Source of the DNA: Bacteroidota bacterium
GTDB lineage: Bacteria > Bacteroidota > Ignavibacteria > UBA10030 > UBA6906
NCBI GenBank assembly: GCA_003541875.1
Contig: DPLS01000270.1
Location: 1-5,792, forward strand
Reading direction: 5' to 3'
Length of the DNA stretch: 5,792 nt
Positions 1-5,427 of the stretch are shown here, one piece after another. The position numbers and the translations under genes were made by a program. Position 1 is the first letter of the stretch, and each line of letters starts with the position of its first letter. The notes under the pieces are model-generated. The model was not told the DNA's origin. It saw only the letters and a list, made by a program, of their open reading frames with translations, and did no database searches.

Positions 1-1038
1 ATGTACGACTGGGCGCACGGCCAATGTGACTCCATCGAGAGGATCACTCATTCGATCTGCACACTTGAGTTCACAGATCATCGTCCGTTGTACGACTGGT
101 TCATCGAGGAGATAGGAATTTACCACTCTCAACAGATTGAGTTTGCCCGACTGAACCTGAACTACACCGTGATGAGCAAACGGAAGCTGTTGCAGCTCGT
201 GCAGGAGAATCATGTGCGTGGCTGGGACGATGCGCGCATGCCGACGATCTCGGGTTTGCGGCGACGGGGGTACACGCCTGAGTCGATTCGCTTCTTTGCC
301 GATCGGATAGGTGTCGCGAGAAGCGAGAGCACGTCCGAAGTTGCGCTCCTAGAGGATTGCCTGCGCGATGATCTGAACAAGCGTTCACCCCGGGTAATGG
401 CAGTTCTCCGTCCGCTGAAGCTGGTGATCGAGAACTACCCTGACGGCGTTGTTGAAGAGCTTGATGCGGTGAACAATCCCGAAGACCCTGCAATGGGGAG
501 GCGGAAGGTTCCATTCTCGAAAGTCCTCTATATCGAGCAGGATGACTTTCGGGAAAATCCGCCGAAGAAATACTTCCGGCTCTCACCCGGAGTAGAAGTC
601 CGATTGAGGTACGCGTACATCATCAAGTGCGTTGGTGTTGTGAAGGATGACAAGACCGGTGAGATCGTCGAACTGCGTTGCACGTATGATCCTGAGACCA
701 AGAGTGGGTCTTCACAAAGTGGCCGCAAGGTGAAGGGGACCATTCATTGGGTATCAGCGCCGCATGCGTTGGACGCCGAAGCCAGATTGTACGACCGGCT
801 GTTTTCCGTTGAAGACCCCGGTGGTGACAGTTGGAAAGCCCTCATCAATCCCAACTCGCTGGAAGTTGTGCGGTCGTGCAAAGTAGAGCCGAACTTGGCA
901 ACTGCCAAGCCACAGGATCGCTTCCAGTTCGAACGGCTCGGGTATTTCTGCGTGGATGGCGATTCGAAACAGGGCTCTCTTGTCTTCAATCGGGCGGTGA
1001 CTTTGCGAGACACCTGGGCAAAGATAGAGAAGTCCTGA
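1..1038 (+). CDS. glnS: Glutaminyl-tRNA synthetase, C-terminal part (5' end outside window)
   Basis: Class I aminoacyl-tRNA synthetase charging tRNA-Gln with glutamine in the cytoplasm. The frame is open from base 1, and the ATG there is an internal Met: from memory of the E. coli enzyme (about 554 residues) it matches Met210, so about 209 residues lie upstream. Visible residue 2 (Tyr) and 6 (His) match E. coli Tyr211 and His215 of the glutamine pocket, and Cys20 matches Cys229. The KMSKS-type loop is VMSKR at visible residues 57-61, followed by the [16 protein letters not shown] block at 75-90. From about residue 130 the two-barrel anticodon-binding domain follows ([28 protein letters not shown]) and ends in the usual LRDTWAKIE tail. 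These motifs separate GlnRS from bacterial GluRS. The stop is TGA 1036-1038. No truncation or frameshift is seen inside the window. Confidence 0.96.
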   Translation: MYDWAHGQCDSIERITHSICTLEFTDHRPLYDWFIEEIGIYHSQQIEFARLNLNYTVMSKRKLLQLVQENHVRGWDDARMPTISGLRRRGYTPESIRFFADRIGVARSESTSEVALLEDCLRDDLNKRSPRVMAVLRPLKLVIENYPDGVVEELDAVNNPEDPAMGRRKVPFSKVLYIEQDDFRENPPKKYFRLSPGVEVRLRYAYIIKCVGVVKDDKTGEIVELRCTYDPETKSGSSQSGRKVKGTIHWVSAPHALDAEARLYDRLFSVEDPGGDSWKALINPNSLEVVRSCKVEPNLATAKPQDRFQFERLGYFCVDGDSKQGSLVFNRAVTLRDTWAKIEKS

Positions 1039-1074
1039 TGGGAGTGGGGACCTACTGTAATCTGCATTGCACGA

Positions 1075-1103
1075 TTGCTTATTGAACGATCAATCTCTAT
1101 ATT
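1075..1103 (+). promoter_or_regulatory. Possible sigma70-like promoter upstream of folB
   Basis: TTGCTT (1075-1080) and TATATT (1098-1103) are separated by 17 bases. The -10 hexamer matches TATAAT at 5 of 6 positions, the -35 matches TTGACA at only 3 of 6. It lies in the only gap longer than 30 bases before folB. A start of transcription 6-8 bases past the -10 box would fall at about 1110, almost on the folB ATG at 1112. The prediction is by eye. Bacteroidota often use a different promoter consensus, so it may be wrong. Confidence 0.35.
1081..1094. repeat. Small palindrome in the glnS-folB gap
   Basis: ATTGA-ACGA-TCAAT is a perfect 5-base inverted repeat around a 4-base centre. It sits between the proposed -35 and -10 hexamers, where an operator would block polymerase. 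It is short and AT-rich, so chance is a real alternative. It could also be a weak hairpin after glnS, since it is followed by CTCTATATTTT, but the stem is too weak to call a terminator. Confidence 0.25.
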
Positions 1104-1111
1104 TTCGCGGC

Positions 1112-1480
1112 ATGGCCGATCTGAACATCATCCGAATCAAGAACGCTGTCTTCTATGCCTATCACGGCGCGGGAGAAGAAGAACAAAACCTCGGCGGCAA
1201 GTTTGAGGTTGACATTGACATGTATTGCGATCTCCTTCCAGCAGCCGAAACGGATTCCTTAAAGAAAACTGTTGACTACGAAAAGGTGTACGCCTATGTC
1301 AGCAGCGTTGTCCACTCAAAGAAGAACTACCTGATTGAAGCGCTCGCGCATACCATTGCACGGGGGATTATCAGAGAGTTCTTCAACGTTGAGATGGTGA
1401 CGATCCGTATTCGCAAGCCTCACCCGCCGGTGAAAGGCGTCGTCGATCATGTTGAGGTTGAACTTACAGAGAAGCGATGA
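1112..1480 (+). CDS. folB: Dihydroneopterin aldolase
   Basis: Folate synthesis enzyme (122 residues, the usual family length) that cleaves 7,8-dihydroneopterin to 6-hydroxymethyl-7,8-dihydropterin and glycolaldehyde; family members form cytoplasmic octamers. Seen in the sequence: the N-terminal strand IIRIKNAVFYAYHGAGEEEQ, the VDYEKVY motif, LIEALAH, and the C-terminal IRIRKPHPPVKG. Aligned from memory to the S. aureus enzyme, Glu24, Tyr56, Glu76 and Lys102 occupy the positions of Glu22, Tyr54, Glu74 and Lys100, so the active site looks intact. The ATG at 1112 fits the family N terminus. An in-frame TTG at 1067 would add 15 residues unlike the family. No Shine-Dalgarno sequence precedes 1112. 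The last bases overlap folK (ATGA, 1477-1480), implying co-transcription and translational coupling. Confidence 0.95.
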   Translation: MADLNIIRIKNAVFYAYHGAGEEEQNLGGKFEVDIDMYCDLLPAAETDSLKKTVDYEKVYAYVSSVVHSKKNYLIEALAHTIARGIIREFFNVEMVTIRIRKPHPPVKGVVDHVEVELTEKR

Positions 1481-1983
1481 AGAGTTATCGCGTCTTTATT
1501 GGCCTTGGCTCGAATGTTGGTCAGCGCGAGAAGTTTTTGAACAAGGCGGTTGCAGAGTTGAAGAATGTGCGCGATACGAAAGTTGTATGGGCATCTTCGG
1601 TGTACGAAACAGATCCGGTTGGCAAAACCGACCAACCAAAGTTTCTGAATGCAGCAGTCGAAATCGAAACGCAACTCCAGCCGAATGAGTTGTACGAGGA
1701 GGTCAAGGCAATCGAAACACGACTAGGCCGGACCAAGACGGAGCGGTGGGGACCTCGTGAGATTGACATTGACATTTTAGTGTACGATGGTCTCGTGTTT
1801 CAAGATGAAGAGGTGACAGTTCCTCATCCGGAGATGGAGCGGAGAAAGTTCGTGCTGGTACCGCTGAAAGAAATTGCTCCCGATCTTGTTCACCCGATCA
1901 GCGGGATGACAATGGAAGAGCTTGTTGCAGAGTGCAAGGATGTGGGAAGAGTTGTGCAATCGTATCATAAGATCATTCTCTAG
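1477..1983 (+). CDS. folK: 2-amino-4-hydroxy-6-hydroxymethyldihydropteridine diphosphokinase (HPPK)
   Basis: Transfers diphosphate from ATP to the 6-hydroxymethyl-7,8-dihydropterin made by FolB, giving the substrate of dihydropteroate synthase. The 168 residues show all HPPK signatures: FIGLGSNVG (7-15), SSVYETDPVG then DQPKFLNAAVEIE (40-64, with Asn59 in the pterin-binding position), LGR at 83-85, RWGPREIDIDIL (90-101) with the two Mg-binding aspartates Asp97 and Asp99, and VPHPEMERRKFVLVPLKEIAP (115-135). Arg90 and Arg94 belong to the conserved basic set around the ATP phosphates. It starts inside the folB stop codon (ATGA), with GAGAAG a few bases upstream as a modest ribosome binding site. 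It is the single-domain form, with no fusion to FolB or FolP, and appears complete. Confidence 0.97.
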   Translation: MKSYRVFIGLGSNVGQREKFLNKAVAELKNVRDTKVVWASSVYETDPVGKTDQPKFLNAAVEIETQLQPNELYEEVKAIETRLGRTKTERWGPREIDIDILVYDGLVFQDEEVTVPHPEMERRKFVLVPLKEIAPDLVHPISGMTMEELVAECKDVGRVVQSYHKIIL

Positions 1984-2001
1984 GCCGACAGAATAATTCA
2001 C

Positions 2002-2005
2002 GGAG
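2002..2005 (+). promoter_or_regulatory. Ribosome binding site deciding a TTG start
   Basis: GGAG lies five bases before TTG at 2011. No ATG or GTG in this frame lies between the preceding stop and the P-loop at residues 23-31, so this site supports TTG as the start of the deoxynucleoside kinase. Confidence 0.65.
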
Positions 2006-2010
2006 CCGGA

Positions 2011-2691
2011 TTGGCGCAGAAAGAATCTCTCGCAAAGCTCACCGAGAACACCGATATCCGATACATCGCCATTGAAGGTGTCATCGGGGCTGGTAAGACA
2101 ACGCTGGCAAACATGCTCGGCGAGACACTAAAAGCGAATGTGGTGCTGGAGCAATTCGAGGAGAACCCGTTTCTGAAGGATTTTTACAAGGATCCGGATC
2201 GGTATGCGTTCCAGACGCAGATTTTCTTCCTGCTCACACGATACAAGCAACAACAGAAGCTCTTTCAGGCAGACCTCTTTCATCGCTTCCTGGTGACGGA
2301 CTACATATTCGAGAAGGACAAGATCTTCGCGTATCTGAACCTTGAAGACGAAGAACTGAAACTGTACGAGACGCTCATAGGGGCGATTGAGCGGAGTATC
2401 CCGACGCCGGACATTGTAGTGTACCTTCAATCCAATGTACCCCGACTGATGTCAAACATCAAGTTGCGGGCACGGTCGTATGAAGCGGAGATGTCTGAGA
2501 CATATATCAAAGACCTCAACGAAGCATACAACTACTTCTTCTTCCGGTACAAGGCAACGCCGTTGCTGATCGTCAATGCCGTTGAGCTGGACTTCGTCTC
2601 CGACAAGGAACAGTACGAGGACTTGGTGCGCGAGATCTTTCGCACAAACCGGTCGGCGGTTGAGTACTACAATCCACTGAGAAACAAGTGA
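2011..2691 (+). CDS. Deoxynucleoside kinase (deoxyadenosine/deoxyguanosine kinase family)
   Basis: Phosphorylates a deoxynucleoside at the 5' position using ATP, the first step of deoxynucleotide salvage, in the cytoplasm. The 226 residues match the dNK family (Pfam dNK): P-loop GVIGAGKTT at 23-31, the substrate-site stretch LEQFEENPFLKDFY at 46-59, FQTQIFFLLTRYKQ at 67-80, a DYIFEKDKIFA segment at 97-107 in the place of the usual D-R-S motif, and an arginine-rich LID segment around 152-159 (KLRARSYE). The C-terminal part (LLIVNAVELDFV, 185-196) is the usual last strand. The start is TTG with a clear GGAG. Substrate preference (purine or pyrimidine) cannot be read safely from sequence; bacterial relatives are mostly dAdo or dGuo kinases. 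It follows folK by 27 bases and probably shares its transcript. Confidence 0.92.
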   Translation: MAQKESLAKLTENTDIRYIAIEGVIGAGKTTLANMLGETLKANVVLEQFEENPFLKDFYKDPDRYAFQTQIFFLLTRYKQQQKLFQADLFHRFLVTDYIFEKDKIFAYLNLEDEELKLYETLIGAIERSIPTPDIVVYLQSNVPRLMSNIKLRARSYEAEMSETYIKDLNEAYNYFFFRYKATPLLIVNAVELDFVSDKEQYEDLVREIFRTNRSAVEYYNPLRNK

Positions 2692-2695
2692 GGAG
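2691..2695 (+). promoter_or_regulatory. Ribosome binding site overlapping the kinase stop codon
   Basis: AGGAG begins on the last base of the kinase TGA and ends two bases before the GTG at 2698. The spacing is short but usable if pairing centres on GAGG (2690-2693). The overlap suggests that ribosomes finishing the kinase reinitiate on the small membrane protein. Confidence 0.5.
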
Positions 2696-2697
2696 TT

Positions 2698-2895
2698 GTG
2701 ACCAGGTTACTCTTGTATCTTGCCATAGGCTACCTGATCTGGAAAGTTGTTCAGATATTCTCTCGCGGTGCGTCAAGCTCGCGACGTGACTCCGGCGACG
2801 TTTTTGGCAAACGTCCGTCCCAGAAAACGGAAAAGGATTTCAAGGATGTGCAGGATGCGGAGTTCGAAGAGCTTCCTCCCGACGAGAAGAAATAA
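2698..2895 (+). CDS. Small single-pass membrane protein of unknown function
   Basis: 65 residues that I cannot assign to a named family with confidence. Residues 4-21 (LLLYLAIGYLIWKVVQIF) form one hydrophobic helix right at the N terminus. A basic, serine-rich stretch follows (SRGASSSRRDSG, 22-33), then a charged tail rich in Lys, Asp and Glu that ends in DAEFEELPPDEKK. The basic residues after the helix predict an outside N terminus and a cytoplasmic tail by the positive-inside rule. The layout (short helix, polar linker, a D-A-E/D-F/Y-E-E motif near the end) resembles small uncharacterised proteins of Bacteroidota such as DUF4834-type, but that is a loose resemblance. Six bases separate it from the kinase and 24 from the glycosyltransferase, so it is probably expressed with both. 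Start is GTG; an in-frame TTG at 2713 would cut into the helix. Confidence 0.75.
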   Translation: MTRLLLYLAIGYLIWKVVQIFSRGASSSRRDSGDVFGKRPSQKTEKDFKDVQDAEFEELPPDEKK

Positions 2896-2919
2896 TCTTC
2901 CACTGCCCGCCGCACGCCA

Positions 2920-4026
2920 GTGATCCGGCGACTTGAACAATATCTCAAACGACGTGTCTTCTCCTTCCTGAGGTTCCTGATTTCGTCAGCCCAACCCACC
3001 GATCTTGCCACTAGGTCCTTCCGCAGCATCATCGTCATACGCCAGCACAATCAGCTCGGTGATATGCTCTGTGTTGTGCCACTGTTGCGTGGGCTTCGCG
3101 AGCGCTACCCTGAGGCACACATCGCGTTGCTGACCAGTCCGGTCAATCATGAGGTGATGCTGAACAGTCCTTACGTCGATCGGCTCATCAATTATGACAA
3201 ACGGGAGTTTCTGGGTGGCGTGTCGATCAAGTTCGTCGCATTTGTGAAGTTCGTCCGGAAGTTGCGGGCCGAGAAGTTCGAGCTTGCCGTTGTTCCCTCA
3301 ACGGTCTCCGTTTCGGCAACAAGTGATTTGTTGGCGTATCTCTCGGGGGCAAAGTACAGAATAGGGGCGGGGGAGATCGACGGCGAGGGGAACCCTTCAG
3401 GTGTCTTTTTCAATTGCCCAGTTACGCTCGATTGGCGCGAGTCGGAACACAGACATCAGGCGCTCCGGAATCTCGACAATGCCCAGGTGTTGCATCTGAA
3501 TGTGGCCGACCTTTCATCACAGATCGAGCTCACCGAAGAGGAGAGTCGTGGAGCAAGGGCGTTCGTCATTGACTTGCGTCTGCAGGTCGGGTCGTTCGTT
3601 GTTTATCATGTGGGTGCGGGGAAGCCCGCCAACCGGTGGCCAGCGGAGAGATTTGCTCAACTTGCCAACCGACTCTCAAGTGACTCGAAAGCAGGCACCC
3701 TCTTCACGCACGGACCGATGGATGATGAACCTGTTAGGATCGTGAAATCTACACTGACCGTTCCGTACAGCGTCGTCGATGGCAAGAGCATCAGACAGGT
3801 GGCTGCAATCCTCTCGCTCGCCCGACTCGTAGTATCGAATGACACAGGCATCATGCACGTAGCGGCGGCAGTGGGAACGCCGGTCCTTTCACTTTTTGGT
3901 CCCACCGACCCCGAACAGTGGGCACCGATTGGAGCCAAACATCGTTATATTGTTGGGAAGGGTGGAGATATTCAATCCATCCAGGTTGAGGAGGTTCTGA
4001 CTGCAGCCCGAGAAATGCTGCGGTAA
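2920..4026 (+). CDS. Glycosyltransferase family 9 protein (ADP-heptose:LPS heptosyltransferase-like)
   Basis: 368 residues, GT-B fold, related to WaaC/WaaF/WaaQ, which add heptose to the lipopolysaccharide core on the inner face of the inner membrane. N-domain: [20 protein letters not shown] (37-56), where GD at 47-48 is the family's catalytic-region motif, and the strand [14 protein letters not shown] (66-79). C-domain: [22 protein letters not shown] (227-248) with the conserved lysine at 235, and the signature [20 protein letters not shown] (304-323) followed by [14 protein letters not shown]. These fit the nucleotide-sugar site. Residues 1-22 form a basic amphipathic segment ([18 protein letters not shown]) that may hold the enzyme to the membrane. 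The GTG start has no visible Shine-Dalgarno sequence; it is the only ordinary start between the upstream in-frame TAA (2893) and the first domain strand. Donor and acceptor are unknown; other surface glycans are possible. Confidence 0.88.
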   Translation: MIRRLEQYLKRRVFSFLRFLISSAQPTDLATRSFRSIIVIRQHNQLGDMLCVVPLLRGLRERYPEAHIALLTSPVNHEVMLNSPYVDRLINYDKREFLGGVSIKFVAFVKFVRKLRAEKFELAVVPSTVSVSATSDLLAYLSGAKYRIGAGEIDGEGNPSGVFFNCPVTLDWRESEHRHQALRNLDNAQVLHLNVADLSSQIELTEEESRGARAFVIDLRLQVGSFVVYHVGAGKPANRWPAERFAQLANRLSSDSKAGTLFTHGPMDDEPVRIVKSTLTVPYSVVDGKSIRQVAAILSLARLVVSNDTGIMHVAAAVGTPVLSLFGPTDPEQWAPIGAKHRYIVGKGGDIQSIQVEEVLTAAREMLR

Positions 4027-4034
4027 CATATATT

Positions 4035-4038
4035 AGGA
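4035..4038 (+). promoter_or_regulatory. Ribosome binding site of nadA
   Basis: AGGA lies five bases before ATG 4044, in a 17-base gap after the glycosyltransferase stop. The nearer ATG at 4039 is followed at once by a TGA in its own frame, so 4044 is the start. Confidence 0.6.
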
Positions 4039-4043
4039 ATGAC

Positions 4044-5009
4044 ATGATTGCTTTGGATGACCTGGGCAGACTTGGCAAGACATCGAACATCGACTACGCT
4101 CAAGAAATTCTTCGCCTTAAAAAAGAACTCAACGCGATTATCCTCGCGCATTACTACCAGGAGTCCGAGATACAGGACCTGGCAGACTTCATTGGCGATA
4201 GTCTGGAGCTTTCACGCCGGGCTTCAGAGACGAAAGCAGAAGTAATCGTGTTTGCCGGCGTTCACTTCATGGCTGAGACGGCGAAGATATTGAGTCCGAA
4301 CAAACAGGTTCTTCTTCCTGATCTCAATGCAGGTTGTTCGCTTGCCGAAGGGTGTCCCGCTTCACTGTTCAAACAGTTTCGGGCGCAGCACCCGGATCAT
4401 ATCTCGATCACCTACATCAATTGTTCAGCGGAAGTCAAAGCTGCGAGCGACATCATTTGCACATCCAGCAGTGCAGAGAAGATCATCAGGCAAATACCTG
4501 ACGACAAGCCGATCTTCTTTGCTCCTGACAGGAACCTCGGACGCTATCTTATCAAGAAGACCGGAAGAGACATGCTGCTGTGGGAAGGCTCGTGCGTTGT
4601 GCATGAGACATTTAGCATGCGCAAGCTCATCTCGCTTCAGCTCGAACATCCGAAGGCCGAGCTGATCGCACATCCAGAGTGTGAAGAGCCTCTGCTGGAA
4701 AAGGCCAGCTTCATTGGTTCGACAAGTGGACTGCTCAAGTATGTGCAGGGATTCAAAGGGAAGGAGTTTATTGTTGCAACTGAGCCGGGCATCCTCCATC
4801 AGATGGAGAAATACGCGCCCTCCAACACATACATACCGTTACCCCCCGAAGCCGCCTGCTCATGTAACGAGTGTCCGTACATGAAACTCAATACGATGGA
4901 AAAGCTCTATCTTTGCATGAGGGACCGATCGCCTGAGATCACGCTCGCCGCCGACATTATTGCCAAAGCACTGGTACCGATACAACGGATGATGGAGATG
5001 AGCAAATGA
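4044..5009 (+). CDS. nadA: Quinolinate synthase A
   Basis: Condenses iminoaspartate with dihydroxyacetone phosphate to quinolinate in de novo NAD synthesis. It is a cytoplasmic [4Fe-4S] enzyme; here 321 residues, normal for the family. Motifs: [23 protein letters not shown] (31-53), [17 protein letters not shown] (67-83), [15 protein letters not shown] (91-105), CTSSSAE (139-145), [11 protein letters not shown] (159-169), GSCVVHETF (182-190), HPECEEPL (210-217), GSTSGLLKY (225-233), [10 protein letters not shown] (245-254) and [18 protein letters not shown] (272-289). The three expected cluster ligands are Cys98, Cys184 and Cys277. The three-domain pseudo-repeat looks complete, and the substrate-site His and Glu motifs are present. 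No nadB (L-aspartate oxidase) or nadC lies in the window, so iminoaspartate must come from a gene elsewhere. It is the last gene of the apparent operon, followed by hairpins and a T-run. Confidence 0.97.
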   Translation: MIALDDLGRLGKTSNIDYAQEILRLKKELNAIILAHYYQESEIQDLADFIGDSLELSRRASETKAEVIVFAGVHFMAETAKILSPNKQVLLPDLNAGCSLAEGCPASLFKQFRAQHPDHISITYINCSAEVKAASDIICTSSSAEKIIRQIPDDKPIFFAPDRNLGRYLIKKTGRDMLLWEGSCVVHETFSMRKLISLQLEHPKAELIAHPECEEPLLEKASFIGSTSGLLKYVQGFKGKEFIVATEPGILHQMEKYAPSNTYIPLPPEAACSCNECPYMKLNTMEKLYLCMRDRSPEITLAADIIAKALVPIQRMMEMSK

Positions 5010-5020
5010 GCGGGTCTAGT

Positions 5021-5040
5021 GGGGTTTGACGACAAACGCC
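5021..5040 (+). repeat. Inverted repeat just after nadA
   Basis: GGGGTTTG-ACGA-CAAACGCC: seven of eight positions can pair around a four-base loop, with one G-G mismatch. It starts 11 bases after the nadA stop. Its right arm shares GCC (5038-5040) with the next hairpin, so the two cannot form fully at once. It may protect the 3' end of the mRNA or assist termination. Confidence 0.45.
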
Positions 5041-5061
5041 TGCGAGACGCTTGGCTCTTTT
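5038..5061 (+). terminator. Probable rho-independent terminator of the operon
   Basis: GCC-T-GCG-AGA-CGC-TT-GGC (5038-5055) forms a GC-rich stem of six pairs with a small internal loop and a three-base loop, followed at once by TCTTTT (5056-5061). It lies 28 bases after the nadA stop, where the co-directional run ends. The stem is imperfect and the T-run short, so strength is uncertain. Confidence 0.5.
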
Positions 5062-5266
5062 AAGTGACAACAAATAGTGGAATTCGCGTACTAGTGGCGG
5101 TAGTGATCAGGAGACCCTCGATCAGCTCTCCTTTTTGGGCAAGAGGTTTCGCAAAGTTCTGCATTGACTCTTGGTCTTTCACCTCGTATCTTATTTGTGC
5201 AGAGCCGTTCTCAGACATTATACCTTGCACTAATGTGTTGATGAGCGGTTCTGTCTGTTCCCGCAT
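5060..5266 (-). CDS. Candidate small protein of unknown function, opposite strand
   Basis: A 68-residue minus-strand frame from ATG (5264-5266) to TAA (5060-5062). GAGGG at 5273-5277 on the minus strand lies six bases before this ATG, a well-placed ribosome binding site; a second ATG sits directly before it (5267-5269). The composition is ordinary for a soluble protein (helix-like MREQTEPLINTLVQGIMSE, strand-like AQIRYEVKD, helix-like ESMQNFAKPLAQKGELIEGL), with no Cys or Trp. The overlapping plus-strand frame is rich in Cys, Trp and Ser and looks artificial. I recognise no family or motif. The frame is open as far as a GTG at 5395, but that start has no ribosome binding site. If real, the gene converges on nadA. 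A chance open frame is about as likely or more so. Confidence 0.25.
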   Translation of the reverse strand: MREQTEPLINTLVQGIMSENGSAQIRYEVKDQESMQNFAKPLAQKGELIEGLLITTATSTRIPLFVVT

Positions 5267-5427
5267 CATCGTCCCTCGTACACGTCCGCCGAGTAGTTTG
5301 TTCCGTACTCCTTTTGTTCCTGTGCGAGCGAACGTGTTCTGGTGTAACAGCCTCTGTCGGACATTTTGGTCCGTGAAGTAGTTGGTCGAAATCACTAATG
5401 CATTTCACACTTCTCTTGGAGCGTGCC
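5062..5427. other. Long gap between nadA and the exported protein gene
   Basis: About 365 bases with no recognisable plus-strand gene. I looked for tRNA-like cloverleaf pieces, direct repeats, insertion-sequence ends and CRISPR-like repeats and found none. The only notable content is the minus-strand candidate at 5060-5266. I found no convincing promoter hexamers for the gene at 5428: TTTTGGTCC at 5364-5372 has no acceptable -10 box at normal spacing. The gap may hold a promoter of a type I cannot recognise, an unrecognised small RNA or decayed sequence. Confidence 0.5.
5418..5421 (+). promoter_or_regulatory. Ribosome binding site deciding the start at 5428
   Basis: GGAG lies six bases before ATG 5428. 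An in-frame ATG at 5398 has no comparable site and would put ten extra residues, including one Glu, before the signal peptide, so 5428 is preferred. Confidence 0.6.

Noticed and set aside
1..3. ATG at base 1 as the true start of the synthetase
   Set aside because: The catalytic N-terminal half with the HIGH-type motif is missing, and the alignment places this Met near residue 210 of GlnRS; it is only the window edge.
101..586. 161-codon minus-strand frame opposite glnS
   Set aside because: Lies wholly opposite a strongly conserved gene, with Ser/Arg/Pro-rich low-quality sequence; a shadow of glnS codon bias.
1081..1105. Palindrome plus T-rich run as a glnS terminator
   Set aside because: The stem is only five pairs, mostly A-T, and the following run is broken by A and C; a regulatory or chance palindrome fits better.
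1067..1111. TTG at 1067 as an earlier start for folB
   Set aside because: It would add 15 residues without family counterpart and has no ribosome binding site. ATG 1112 gives the normal FolB N terminus.
4029..4034. TATATT before nadA as a -10 promoter box
   Set aside because: No -35-like hexamer at 16-18 bases upstream, and it sits in a 17-base gap inside a co-directional gene run that already has a ribosome binding site.
5064..5381. 105-codon plus-strand frame in the gap after nadA
   Set aside because: GTG start directly after the terminator T-run without ribosome binding site; rich in Cys, Trp and Ser; no motif. The opposite strand is the better candidate.
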